DNA of 9,970 bases, from NCBI GenBank assembly GCA_003486225.1, contig DNGN01000201.1:7973-17942 (forward strand), read 5' to 3'. The notes beneath the pieces were generated by a model. That model searched no databases. It was not told where the DNA came from and saw only the letters and a list, made by a program, of their open reading frames with translations. The DNA comes from Chloroflexota bacterium (GTDB lineage Bacteria; Chloroflexota; Anaerolineae; Anaerolineales; UBA11579). Numbering within the stretch: position 1 is the first letter of the stretch; each line of letters begins with the position of its first letter. A program made the position numbers and the translations under genes. Of this stretch, positions 1 through 7,057 are shown in pieces.

Positions 1-1289
1 ATATCCGTGCCTTGTGCCCAACTCTGCCAGCGGGAGAAGAAAGGATTTTCATCGTAACCCGTCTGGACCGGGTTGCTCCATTCCGGAATTCCGTCGCCGT
101 CGCGGTCGTGGCTTTCCCAAAACCAGGTCTGGATGTACCACAGCAGTGGTCGGAAAACGCGGTTCAGGAAAGCCTTGTCTTGATTAAATTGGTAGATGCG
201 CCAGGCCAGGCTGGTCAGAAATGGGGCGGCAGATAAGCCGCTGCGCTGGGAGCCAAGCCCAAGTTTATTATCTATGAATCCATTTTCTTGCTGACGCGCA
301 ATAAAATTTTCCAATATCCCGGCCGCGATCTCGGGGCTGCCGGGCAGCAGGAAATGAGACAGATACCAGGCTTCTAGTGGGGTCTGCCCATTCCAAAGGT
401 GGCTGTATTCAGCACCAGTCCCCTGCTGGGAGTAGCCTTGATCCGGCAGCCTGGTGGAGACAAAAGAGATATGGGGCAGCTGCTGGCTGGGGCTGAAAAG
501 CAGGTTGAAGGCTGCCTTTTGTGCAAAAGCCAGGGCGGCATCCCAATCCGGGTCTCCGGTATAGATCTCGGGCTGCTGGTTTGCCAGCATTTCTACTCGG
601 GTGATTTCCGCATCCCAGTTTTGGGCAGCGGTTAATCGGGCATTGCGGAAGGATTCTTCTTCATCTGGCTGGGATGCCAGCACCCAGGTAAAGCGGCGGA
701 AGCTATCCGGGGCGAGCTCCAGCTGGTGGAACAGGTTGGGGTATGGGCTGGCTTCTCCATCTGCGCCGCCAGTGATAAAGAAAACGGGAGACAGGTTCTC
801 TGTCTGGCCCTGGAGAATGGTGGTGGCCTCCTTTTTGCGTGGCACCATGGGCTTGCCATCCGGGTTTGGGGTGAGCAAAACCGCCATCTCCAGGCGCAGT
901 TTTCTTTCCAATTCGCTGGTATTTTTAATCCAGATCCGCCCGGCCACACTTTGGCTGCTGGAAATCCAATATTCGAAAATTGTCTCAATGCCTAAAAAGG
1001 GAGCGTATTTTAATTTGACATAATTGGGGGCAAAACGCAGGATCGTTACCGGAGATTCGAATTCTGCCGGATTGGAGACAGTTTGATGCGATTCTGTGAA
1101 CTGGGGAAATACCCGCATACTGCGGGCTCGCAGGCCATAGGTGGTTTGCAGCACTACTGCCGCAGGATCAGAACGCCCGATCAGAAGTTCCCAGATATGG
1201 TCATTACTATAATCGAGGTTGGTCAGGCGTGGATCAGCGGCAAGAATCAGGCTGTGCGGATCTTTCAGATGTAAATTCCAGGTACGCAT
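1..1289 (-). CDS. Glycosidase-like protein, (alpha/alpha)6-barrel type (GH63/amylo-alpha-1,6-glucosidase-like), N-terminal part, cut by window edge
   Basis: The reverse strand is open without a stop from an ATG at 1289 to the left edge, giving 429 codons. An in-frame TAA lies only four codons upstream, so this ATG is the most upstream start possible. The first ~240 residues look like a beta-sandwich with many short strands. From about residue 250 the pattern becomes helical and Trp-rich, as in six-hairpin glycosidases. It includes HLWNGQTPLEAWYLS and a DRDGDGIPEW loop at residues 395-404, a pattern common in GH63 and related debranching-type enzymes. The C-terminal half of the barrel, where the catalytic acids of such enzymes would be expected, lies outside the window. 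There is no signal peptide or membrane segment, so a cytoplasmic role on oligosaccharides or storage glucan is inferred. Substrate is unknown. The assignment rests on fold-like patterns, so the exact family is uncertain; that the frame is a real gene is much surer. Confidence 0.72.
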   Translation of the reverse strand, partial: MRTWNLHLKDPHSLILAADPRLTNLDYSNDHIWELLIGRSDPAAVVLQTTYGLRARSMRVFPQFTESHQTVSNPAEFESPVTILRFAPNYVKLKYAPFLGIETIFEYWISSSQSVAGRIWIKNTSELERKLRLEMAVLLTPNPDGKPMVPRKKEATTILQGQTENLSPVFFITGGADGEASPYPNLFHQLELAPDSFRRFTWVLASQPDEEESFRNARLTAAQNWDAEITRVEMLANQQPEIYTGDPDWDAALAFAQKAAFNLLFSPSQQLPHISFVSTRLPDQGYSQQGTGAEYSHLWNGQTPLEAWYLSHFLLPGSPEIAAGILENFIARQQENGFIDNKLGLGSQRSGLSAAPFLTSLAWRIYQFNQDKAFLNRVFRPLLWYIQTWFWESHDRDGDGIPEWSNPVQTGYDENPFFSRWQSWAQGTD

Positions 1290-1295
1290 ACTTGT

Positions 1296-1324
1296 ATTTT
1301 ATGGGTAGATCGGCCTGTGGTCAA
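1296..1324 (-). promoter_or_regulatory. Sigma70-type promoter of the glycosidase-like gene, probably leaderless
   Basis: On the reverse strand a -35 box TTGACC (1319-1324) is followed by a 17-base spacer and a -10 box TAAAAT (1296-1301). Only six bases (ACAAGT) separate the -10 box from the ATG at 1289. Transcription normally starts about seven bases past the -10 box, which would place the first transcribed base on or next to the A of the ATG. No Shine-Dalgarno sequence precedes this ATG, which fits a leaderless mRNA. The promoter call comes from consensus match and spacing only. Confidence 0.6.
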
Positions 1325-1365
1325 AGGATTGCTCCTGTTTTTTGGTCCTGAAAGGGGAACAAATT

Positions 1366-1381
1366 TGCTAAAATGACGTCA
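1366..1381 (+). promoter_or_regulatory. Possible extended -10 element overlapping a TGACGTCA palindrome
   Basis: An extended -10 motif TGC-TAAAAT (1366-1374) is followed directly by, and shares one base with, the perfect 8-bp palindrome TGACGTCA (1374-1381). No good -35 box is found at the right distance (TCCTGA with a 17-base spacer). It could be a weak second promoter for the rightward genes with an operator over the start region. An 8-bp palindrome can also arise by chance. No regulator can be named. Confidence 0.25.
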
Positions 1382-1390
1382 TAGTGAATG

Positions 1391-1415
1391 AAGCGCTGCG
1401 GTTTTTAAGCGCTGC
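1391..1415 (+). repeat. Short repeat AAGCGCTGC, two copies, able to form a small hairpin
   Basis: The 9-mer AAGCGCTGC occurs at 1391-1399 and again at 1407-1415, with seven bases between the copies. Because its core AGCGCT is self-complementary, the two copies can also pair as a 6-bp stem with a ten-base loop. It lies between two candidate rightward promoters and could be a protein-binding site. No poly-T run follows, so it does not look like an intrinsic terminator. Confidence 0.3.
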
Positions 1416-1441
1416 TTGAGCCGGATTTGTCCCCGTTGGTT

Positions 1442-1471
1442 TTGGACATTCATCCCGCCCTGTGCTAGAAT
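1442..1471 (+). promoter_or_regulatory. Sigma70-type promoter for the hydratase/PBP/transporter genes
   Basis: A -35 box TTGGAC (1442-1447) and a -10 box TAGAAT (1466-1471) are separated by 18 bases, and the -10 is extended by TGC at 1463-1465. Transcription would start near 1478, giving a leader of about 60 bases before the hydratase ATG. No other good promoter is seen in the short gaps further down, so it probably drives all three rightward genes. The call is based on consensus and position. Confidence 0.55.
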
Positions 1472-1537
1472 CAACTAATCGGTCGTGATGGTATTTCTGA
1501 TTACAGGGATTTGAATAGTTTGTGATTGGAGGAGCGG

Positions 1538-2011
1538 ATGGCGGATATCACCCACGCCCAAGGCGATAAATGGTTTGAGGATTTTGAGGTCGGAGGAGTA
1601 TACCGCACGGCTGGGAGAACGATTACAGAAACAGATCTGGTGAATTTTGCAGGACTTTCTGGCGACTACAATTCAATCCATGTGGATGCTGAGTTTGCCA
1701 AATCCGGCCCCTTTGGCCAGCGTGTGGTTTACGGCCTCCTCGTGATCTCGATTTCCTTTGGCTTGCTTGTTCAGGCAGGCATAGTACAAGGGGTGCAAGG
1801 TGGTTTCAAGGAGATTAAAAACTGGAAATTTATGAAGCCTGTATTTATTGGCGATACCATCCATGTTGAATACCAGATTACCGAGACCCGTCTGCTCCCG
1901 CGTGCATGCGGTGGGATTATTGTTCTAGAGCAGAAGATTAAAAACCAAAATCAGGAAACTGTCATGAAAGGCAGTTGGACCGGTTTTGTCCTGAGCAAGC
2001 CAGTCGACTGA
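1538..2011 (+). CDS. MaoC-type hot-dog hydratase ((R)-specific enoyl-CoA hydratase family)
   Basis: A 157-residue single hot-dog domain, the usual length for stand-alone MaoC proteins. These typically hydrate trans-2-enoyl-CoA to (R)-3-hydroxyacyl-CoA, or act as dehydratases, in the cytoplasm. The hydratase-2 motif is at residues 41-48 (SGDYNSIH), with catalytic-type Asp43 and His48, followed by the conserved AKSGPFG stretch and a GLL helix. Two positions depart from the common pattern: Ser46 where Pro is usual (GDxNPxH), and Tyr65 where many relatives have His before Gly-Leu/Met. The ATG at 1538 is chosen because GGAGG (1528-1532) lies five bases upstream. A TTG at 1526 in the same frame would add MEER but overlaps that ribosome site. 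Tandem stops TGA-TAA end the gene, and the PBP gene starts 21 bases later, suggesting cotranscription. Substrate cannot be told from sequence; no fatty-acid or PHA genes lie nearby. Confidence 0.85.
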   Translation: MADITHAQGDKWFEDFEVGGVYRTAGRTITETDLVNFAGLSGDYNSIHVDAEFAKSGPFGQRVVYGLLVISISFGLLVQAGIVQGVQGGFKEIKNWKFMKPVFIGDTIHVEYQITETRLLPRACGGIIVLEQKIKNQNQETVMKGSWTGFVLSKPVD

Positions 2012-2032
2012 TAAACAGCAGAAGGTGAGTGT

Positions 2033-5000
2033 ATGGGAATGGACGAAGAACGCCCTGAGATTGATCAGCCTGAAGATGAGAATGAGGAAGACCCGATTGA
2101 GCGCTTTCGTCGTTTAACCTCCAGCTCGTCCGAACCCCAAGATTCCCCAGGTGAAGATACCCTGGGTCTGTATCGCGCTGGACCTGCTCCTTCACCCGAA
2201 TCGGATCCTGGCCGTAAAATTTCTGATTCCCCGGACCAGACTTTTGGATGGCATGGTCGAGGTCATGGTGAGCCTGAACCATCACCCGCGCTCGAATCCG
2301 ATTTTACGGATCTGGAAGATGAACTGCGGGATGATTTTTCGGGCTTTCAGGAAGATACCATGATCATGGCGGGTGAGGGTGGTACAGACAAGCCCGAACC
2401 CCCTGCCCCGGGAACGGACTTGCCAAACGACATGGATGAAGAGCAAAAGCATGAACTGCCAGACGAAGTTAGCTCTCGCCCCGAAAGTGCCCAGTCGGAA
2501 ACTGACCTCGGTACCCAGTTGGGAGATACGCCGCCCAGCATGAGTAAGATGCAAGGGCGGATCCCTCCCCCGCCTCCTTTGGGCAGATCGGGCCAGACTC
2601 CTCCCCCCGCCCTGGATGCTGAGGGTATGCCGCTGCCCCGGCGGGTGACGGAAGATGACCTGGATGCAACCCGGGTTTCGCCTGCTGCCGTCATTACAAA
2701 ACCTCCACAGCGACCGCGTACCCAATCTTCCCGGCCGTCGGGCTCGCAACGCTATCCTGCATCTTCCCCTTCGGGCTCTACACGTGCGGTCAGGCAGCCA
2801 CGCCGCACAACACCGCGCTATGCGCCAATGGATGCCGGCGGCCGCAGCAACCGCCTTTCTGGCAACTGTTTTGTCCAGGCAATGATCTGGATGCTGTTTG
2901 CCGGGCTGATCTTGTTGGTCGGTGCGTTTTCCTTTATGTTGGTGCAATACTATTCCATCGCATCAACCCTGCCGGATGTGGAAGATATTCAGGGCCGCTC
3001 ATCTCAGTTTGAAACCACGCGCATCCTCGACAGGAATGGGGACCTGCTTTACGAGATCATTGACCCAAATGCCGGACGGCGAACCTATGTCCCGCTGGAA
3101 AAAATCTCCCCCTATATTGTGGCCGCTACGATTGCCACCGAAGATGAGAATTTTTACAGCCACCCGGGCTTCAATGCCTGGGCTATTGTGCGCGCTTTTG
3201 TTCAAAACTTGCAAAGCGGGGAGGTGGTGTCGGGGGCATCATCCATCACCCAGCAGGTAGCCCGGATGTTATTCCTTGATCCGGAGGAAGCGTCCCAGCG
3301 CACATATCTGCGCAAGGTCAAAGAAGCCATTCTGGCCATCGAACTAACCAATAATTATTCCAAGGATGAGATCCTTGAACTCTACTTGAATGAGAACTTT
3401 TATGGCAATCTGGCTTACGGCATCGAGGCTGCATCTGAAACCTATTTCGGCAGCGCAGCAGACAAGGTGACCCTGGAACAAGCAGCATTTCTGGCTGGTC
3501 TCACGCAGGCCCCCTCGGTCTACGATGTCTACACCAACCGCCAGGTCGCTCTCGACCGCCAGAAATATGTGCTCAAGCTGATGTACGACGCCAGCCAGGC
3601 GCAAAACTGCATTTATGTTTCCAACAGCGTCCAGCGCATTTGTGTGGATCTTGAGATTGGTTCCCAGGCCGCCTATGCGCTTGAGGCCTATGAGTTCAAC
3701 CAGCCGGATGTCAAGATCCGCTACCCGCATTGGGTGAACTATATTCGCACCTTGCTGGAAGAACGCTTCGACCCGCAAACCATTTACCGCTCCGGATTTA
3801 CCGTGGAGACGACCCTCGACCCCAGGCTACAACAGATGGCGATCACTTCTCTGCAGTCTCATATTGCGCTGCTGCAGGCCAACCGGGTGCAGAGCGGGGC
3901 CTTGGTGGCAGCAGACCCTACCACGGGTGAGGTCCTGGCAATGGTCGGCTCGGTCGATTTTTATAATGAGGAGATTGACGGGCAGATCAATATGGCCGTC
4001 TCCCCGCGCCAGCCGGGTTCTTCCATCAAGCCGATCACGTATATCGCAGCTTTTGAAAAAGGCTGGACGCCCGCTACCCTGATCTGGGATGTGGAAACCG
4101 AATTCCCGCCCTCGGGAGACCCGAACGACCCGCGCGCACCTTATGTGCCGGTCAATTACGATGAACGCTACCACGGCCCGGTCACCTTGCGCAGTGCCCT
4201 GGCAAATTCCTATAATATTCCGGCGGTCAAAGCCCTGGATTATGTGGGCATCTATGACGACCCAAATACCCCGATTGAAGACGGTATGATCGCCATGGCC
4301 CATCGTCTGGGAATTACCACCCTCAACGAAGATTATTTCGGTCTCTCGCTCACTCTGGGCGGTGGGGAGGTGACCTTGCTGGATATGGTTTCAGTGTACG
4401 GCGTCTTTGCCAACATGGGAAATAAGGTACCCATGGTGGCGATCACGCGTATTACTGATTTCAAAGGGGAGGTGGTCTTCCAGCATCAGCCAACCAATGG
4501 GGAGCAGGTCGTAAGGGCCGAACATGCCTATCTCATTTCCTCTATATTATCGGACAATACAGCACGCACCCCGGCTTTTGGTGCCAATTCGATCTTGAAA
4601 CTGCCTTTCCCGGCGGCTGCCAAAACTGGCACAACCAATGATTTCCGGGATAACTGGACGATCGGTTATACGCCCAATCTGGTGGTAGGCGTTTGGGTTG
4701 GCAACCCGGATTACACCCCAATGCAGAACACCAGCGGTCTGACCGGGGCGGCTCCCATCTGGGCAGAGTTCATGCAGTCAGCTGTGCAGGTGCTGGAAGG
4801 GGCCAACCCAATCCCGTTCCGCCAACCGAACGGCATCGTGGAAGTTGTGGTGTGTGCCATCTCCGGCACCATTCCTTCAAAATACTGCCCAACCCAACGC
4901 ACGGAAATCTTTGCTTCAGACCAGCTCCCCCTGCCTGCCACGCAAGATTTATGGAAAGAGGTGGAGGTGGACACCTGGACCCAGCTCTTGGCCTCAAGTG

Positions 5001-5596
5001 CCTGCGGGGATTTTCGTAAACAGCAGCTGGTTTTGAATGTGACCGATTTTTGGGCCGGGGAGTGGATCGCGGATACCGGTGCCGGGCAAACCTGGGCCAA
5101 AGAGATCGGTTTTGAACGACCGGCTTATTTTATTCCGCAAAAGGAATGCTCGCAAAACGATGATCCTGCCATCATCAGTTTTGAAGGGCTGAGAGACGGG
5201 CAACAGGTGACGACTGCCGAACTGCCGATCATCCTGCGTGTTTGGGGTGGAGGGCGCTTCGATAGATTCTTCCTGGATTACCGTACCCTGGGCGGGGGCA
5301 GCTGGACCCAGATCCAGGGCTTTAGCGAGCAAAGCAAAGAGCCAAAAGATTTTTACGTTTGGGATCTCTCCGAAGTCCCGGATGGAAAGATCGAAATCCG
5401 CGTGCGGATGGAGGGCTCTAAAAACGCTGAAGCTGAAAAAATGATCCAATTGGAGATCATCAAGCCCACTCCTACACCCACGCCGACCCCAACGGAAACA
5501 CCCACGCCCACCATCACTGCCACACCAACCGAAACCTTGGTGCCGACCCAAACTTTTACTCCGGTACCGCCTACCGCGACACCGACCCCACCTTAG
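2033..5596 (+). CDS. Class A penicillin-binding protein (bifunctional transglycosylase/transpeptidase) with long N- and C-terminal extensions
   Basis: This 1187-residue membrane enzyme should polymerise lipid II into glycan strands and cross-link the peptides. Residues 1-282 are low-complexity and probably cytoplasmic: an acidic start, a Pro run (178-182) and an Arg-rich stretch (about 223-280). One membrane helix follows at about 283-306. The GT51 domain shows EDENFYSHPG (catalytic-type Glu370), GASSITQQ (401-408) and the KDEILELYLN helix. The transpeptidase domain carries all three motifs: SSIK (nucleophile Ser663, Lys666), SYN (726-728) and KTGT (864-867). After it come about 130 residues that look like an Ig/fibronectin-type sheet domain, then a 42-residue Pro/Thr tail from 1146 to the end. 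No sortase motif or second membrane helix is present, so the tail lies outside the membrane. Typical class A PBPs have 700-900 residues. An AAGGTGAG ribosome site precedes the ATG. A second in-frame ATG at 2039 is possible. It lies between the hydratase and transporter genes. Confidence 0.95.
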   Translation: MGMDEERPEIDQPEDENEEDPIERFRRLTSSSSEPQDSPGEDTLGLYRAGPAPSPESDPGRKISDSPDQTFGWHGRGHGEPEPSPALESDFTDLEDELRDDFSGFQEDTMIMAGEGGTDKPEPPAPGTDLPNDMDEEQKHELPDEVSSRPESAQSETDLGTQLGDTPPSMSKMQGRIPPPPPLGRSGQTPPPALDAEGMPLPRRVTEDDLDATRVSPAAVITKPPQRPRTQSSRPSGSQRYPASSPSGSTRAVRQPRRTTPRYAPMDAGGRSNRLSGNCFVQAMIWMLFAGLILLVGAFSFMLVQYYSIASTLPDVEDIQGRSSQFETTRILDRNGDLLYEIIDPNAGRRTYVPLEKISPYIVAATIATEDENFYSHPGFNAWAIVRAFVQNLQSGEVVSGASSITQQVARMLFLDPEEASQRTYLRKVKEAILAIELTNNYSKDEILELYLNENFYGNLAYGIEAASETYFGSAADKVTLEQAAFLAGLTQAPSVYDVYTNRQVALDRQKYVLKLMYDASQAQNCIYVSNSVQRICVDLEIGSQAAYALEAYEFNQPDVKIRYPHWVNYIRTLLEERFDPQTIYRSGFTVETTLDPRLQQMAITSLQSHIALLQANRVQSGALVAADPTTGEVLAMVGSVDFYNEEIDGQINMAVSPRQPGSSIKPITYIAAFEKGWTPATLIWDVETEFPPSGDPNDPRAPYVPVNYDERYHGPVTLRSALANSYNIPAVKALDYVGIYDDPNTPIEDGMIAMAHRLGITTLNEDYFGLSLTLGGGEVTLLDMVSVYGVFANMGNKVPMVAITRITDFKGEVVFQHQPTNGEQVVRAEHAYLISSILSDNTARTPAFGANSILKLPFPAAAKTGTTNDFRDNWTIGYTPNLVVGVWVGNPDYTPMQNTSGLTGAAPIWAEFMQSAVQVLEGANPIPFRQPNGIVEVVVCAISGTIPSKYCPTQRTEIFASDQLPLPATQDLWKEVEVDTWTQLLASSACGDFRKQQLVLNVTDFWAGEWIADTGAGQTWAKEIGFERPAYFIPQKECSQNDDPAIISFEGLRDGQQVTTAELPIILRVWGGGRFDRFFLDYRTLGGGSWTQIQGFSEQSKEPKDFYVWDLSEVPDGKIEIRVRMEGSKNAEAEKMIQLEIIKPTPTPTPTPTETPTPTITATPTETLVPTQTFTPVPPTATPTPP
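5462..5593 (+). repeat. Low-complexity Pro/Thr-coding tract at the 3' end of the PBP gene
   Basis: The last 44 codons are dominated by Pro and Thr, with scattered Glu, Ile, Val and Phe. They form an imperfect run of CCN-ACN codon pairs. Codons vary between units (CCC, CCT, CCA, CCG; ACT, ACA, ACC, ACG), so selection on the protein seems likelier than recent slippage. Such tails occur widely on Chloroflexota exported proteins. A flexible, possibly O-glycosylated wall-spanning stalk is an inference. The neighbouring lipoprotein carries a similar Pro/Thr stem. Confidence 0.8.
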
Positions 5597-5617
5597 TGCT
5601 TCATTCTACAGGTCGAT

Positions 5618-7027
5618 ATGAAAAATGATAACTTTGACTTAGAAACTCGCAGCGCCAGGTATTCCAGCGTCCGGACGGTTCTTCTGCGCGTGCTGGTCGC
5701 CAACCTGGCTGTGACCCTGCTGAAGATCATTGTCGGCATAATCACCGGCGCGTTAGCCGTGGTGGCAGACGGCTTCCACTCTCTGGTGGATTCCTCATCA
5801 AATCTGATCGGTTTGGCCGCTATCAGCCTGGCCCGCCGGCCGGCGGATGACGCACATCCTTATGGCTACCAGCGTTATGAAACCCTGGGTGCGCTCTCAA
5901 TTGGTGTGCTGATGCTGGTTGCAGCCTGGGAGATTGCCAGGGCAATCGTGGAGCGTTATCTCAGCGGCGGTGAACCGGAAATTACTTTACTTACCACAAT
6001 CTTGGTCATGGTGACCTTCCCGGTTAATCTGGTCGTGGTGATTTTGGAACGCCGCGCCGGTAAAAAGCTGTCTTCTGAGATCCTGCTGGCCGATGCACGC
6101 CATACCCAGACAGACCTGTATGTGACCGGTTCCGTGCTGCTCTCGCTTGTTGGCATTTGGCTGGGCTGGACCTGGCTGGACCTGATCGTGGCGGCAGTCG
6201 TCGTGATCCTGATCATCCGTGCTGCGATCGAGATATTGCGCGATGCCTCCCTCTGGCTGACTGACCGCATGGCGGTGAATATCGAGCAGGTCACCGAGGT
6301 GGCCTATAGCGTTCCGGGGGTTTTGTTTGTGCATAATATCCGCTCGCGTGGAACTCCCGATGCCGCTTTTGTGGACCTGCATGTTAAAGTCTCTCCGTCC
6401 ATGAGCACCTCACGGGCGCATGCCATTGCCTCTGAAGTGGAGCGCCGGCTGATAGCTGAGATAGACGCGGTGCGGGAGGTCTTGGTGCATATCGAGCCTG
6501 CCAAAAAAGAGCGGCTCAGCATTTGGGAGCGCATGTCGGAGGATATCCGCCGTCTGGCGGAAGGGCTGGGGTTAGGCATGCATGATCTGCATATCCATAC
6601 CAGCGAGGCGGAGGGGTATGTGGTTGAGATCCATCTGGAATTTGACGATCAGGTCTTGCTGCGCGATGCGCATCAGGTGGCGGAAAATTTTGAAATGGAA
6701 GTTCAGCGCCATTGGCCTGAAATTGAGGAGGTCATCACCCACCTGGAGCCTCTGCCTCAAAAAGTGCTGAGCCTGGAAAATGCGGCAACCAGCCATCTTG
6801 AAGAAAAAATTTACCAGGTGATCGCCCGGATTGTAGAGCGCGACCAGGTCAAGTCCCTGCACCTGTACCAGACAGCGGATCATTTGCATGCCAACCTGGT
6901 CCTGGTATTTAACCATGACATGCGCTTGAATCAGGCCCATGATGTGGCAGAAAAAGTGGAGCTGGTACTGCGCAGCCAATTCCTGGACCTGGAACATGTC
7001 ATGGTGCATGTCGAGCCACAAATCTGA
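5618..7027 (+). CDS. Cation diffusion facilitator (CDF) metal exporter with three tandem C-terminal domains
   Basis: A proton-coupled divalent metal exporter of the inner membrane; Zn is the commonest substrate for this motif class, but the metal is not proven. Six membrane helices fit residues 22-205. The transport site is complete: His54 and Asp58 in helix 2 (HSLVD) and His162 and Asp166 in helix 5 (HTQTD), matching the four-residue site known from YiiP, where the helix-2 pair is Asp/Asp. Usual CDF proteins have about 300 residues with one cytoplasmic domain; this one has 469. Three successive modules are visible at about 220-295, 310-379 and 393-467. Each contains an 'AH-x2-A' helix (SRAHAIASEV, RDAHQVAENF, NQAHDVAEKV) and ends in H-[ILV]-EP at His291, His375 and His464. 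The gene begins 21 bases after the PBP stop, with only a weak AGGT ribosome site, so translation may depend on the upstream gene. It converges on the cyclase gene 30 bases after its stop. Confidence 0.93.
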   Translation: MKNDNFDLETRSARYSSVRTVLLRVLVANLAVTLLKIIVGIITGALAVVADGFHSLVDSSSNLIGLAAISLARRPADDAHPYGYQRYETLGALSIGVLMLVAAWEIARAIVERYLSGGEPEITLLTTILVMVTFPVNLVVVILERRAGKKLSSEILLADARHTQTDLYVTGSVLLSLVGIWLGWTWLDLIVAAVVVILIIRAAIEILRDASLWLTDRMAVNIEQVTEVAYSVPGVLFVHNIRSRGTPDAAFVDLHVKVSPSMSTSRAHAIASEVERRLIAEIDAVREVLVHIEPAKKERLSIWERMSEDIRRLAEGLGLGMHDLHIHTSEAEGYVVEIHLEFDDQVLLRDAHQVAENFEMEVQRHWPEIEEVITHLEPLPQKVLSLENAATSHLEEKIYQVIARIVERDQVKSLHLYQTADHLHANLVLVFNHDMRLNQAHDVAEKVELVLRSQFLDLEHVMVHVEPQI

Positions 7028-7057
7028 CCGGATTTGCCCCCACATTTAGCGATCATC

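Noticed and set aside
601..1023. Plus-strand open frame of 140 codons, and a minus-strand frame of 118 codons at 632-988
   Set aside because: Both overlap the continuous reverse-strand glycosidase-like frame, which has protein-like composition and a promoter; these have neither.
1391..1415. Hairpin considered as an intrinsic terminator for the leftward or rightward gene
   Set aside because: The stem is only six pairs, there is no following T run on either strand, and it lies upstream of both genes rather than after one.
1526..1537. TTG start that would add four residues (MEER) to the hydratase
   Set aside because: The GGAGG ribosome site lies inside this extension and is correctly spaced for the ATG at 1538.
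2282..2947. Long reverse-strand open frame (221 codons) opposite the N-terminal part of the PBP gene
   Set aside because: It lies wholly within a well-supported gene, its product is Arg/Cys-rich low-complexity sequence with no domain pattern, and it has no ribosome site of note. It is an effect of GC-rich codons.
5462..5593. Tandem-repeat-like tract considered as a CRISPR array or a slippage microsatellite
   Set aside because: No spaced identical repeats are present, units differ at many third positions, and the frame is that of the PBP.
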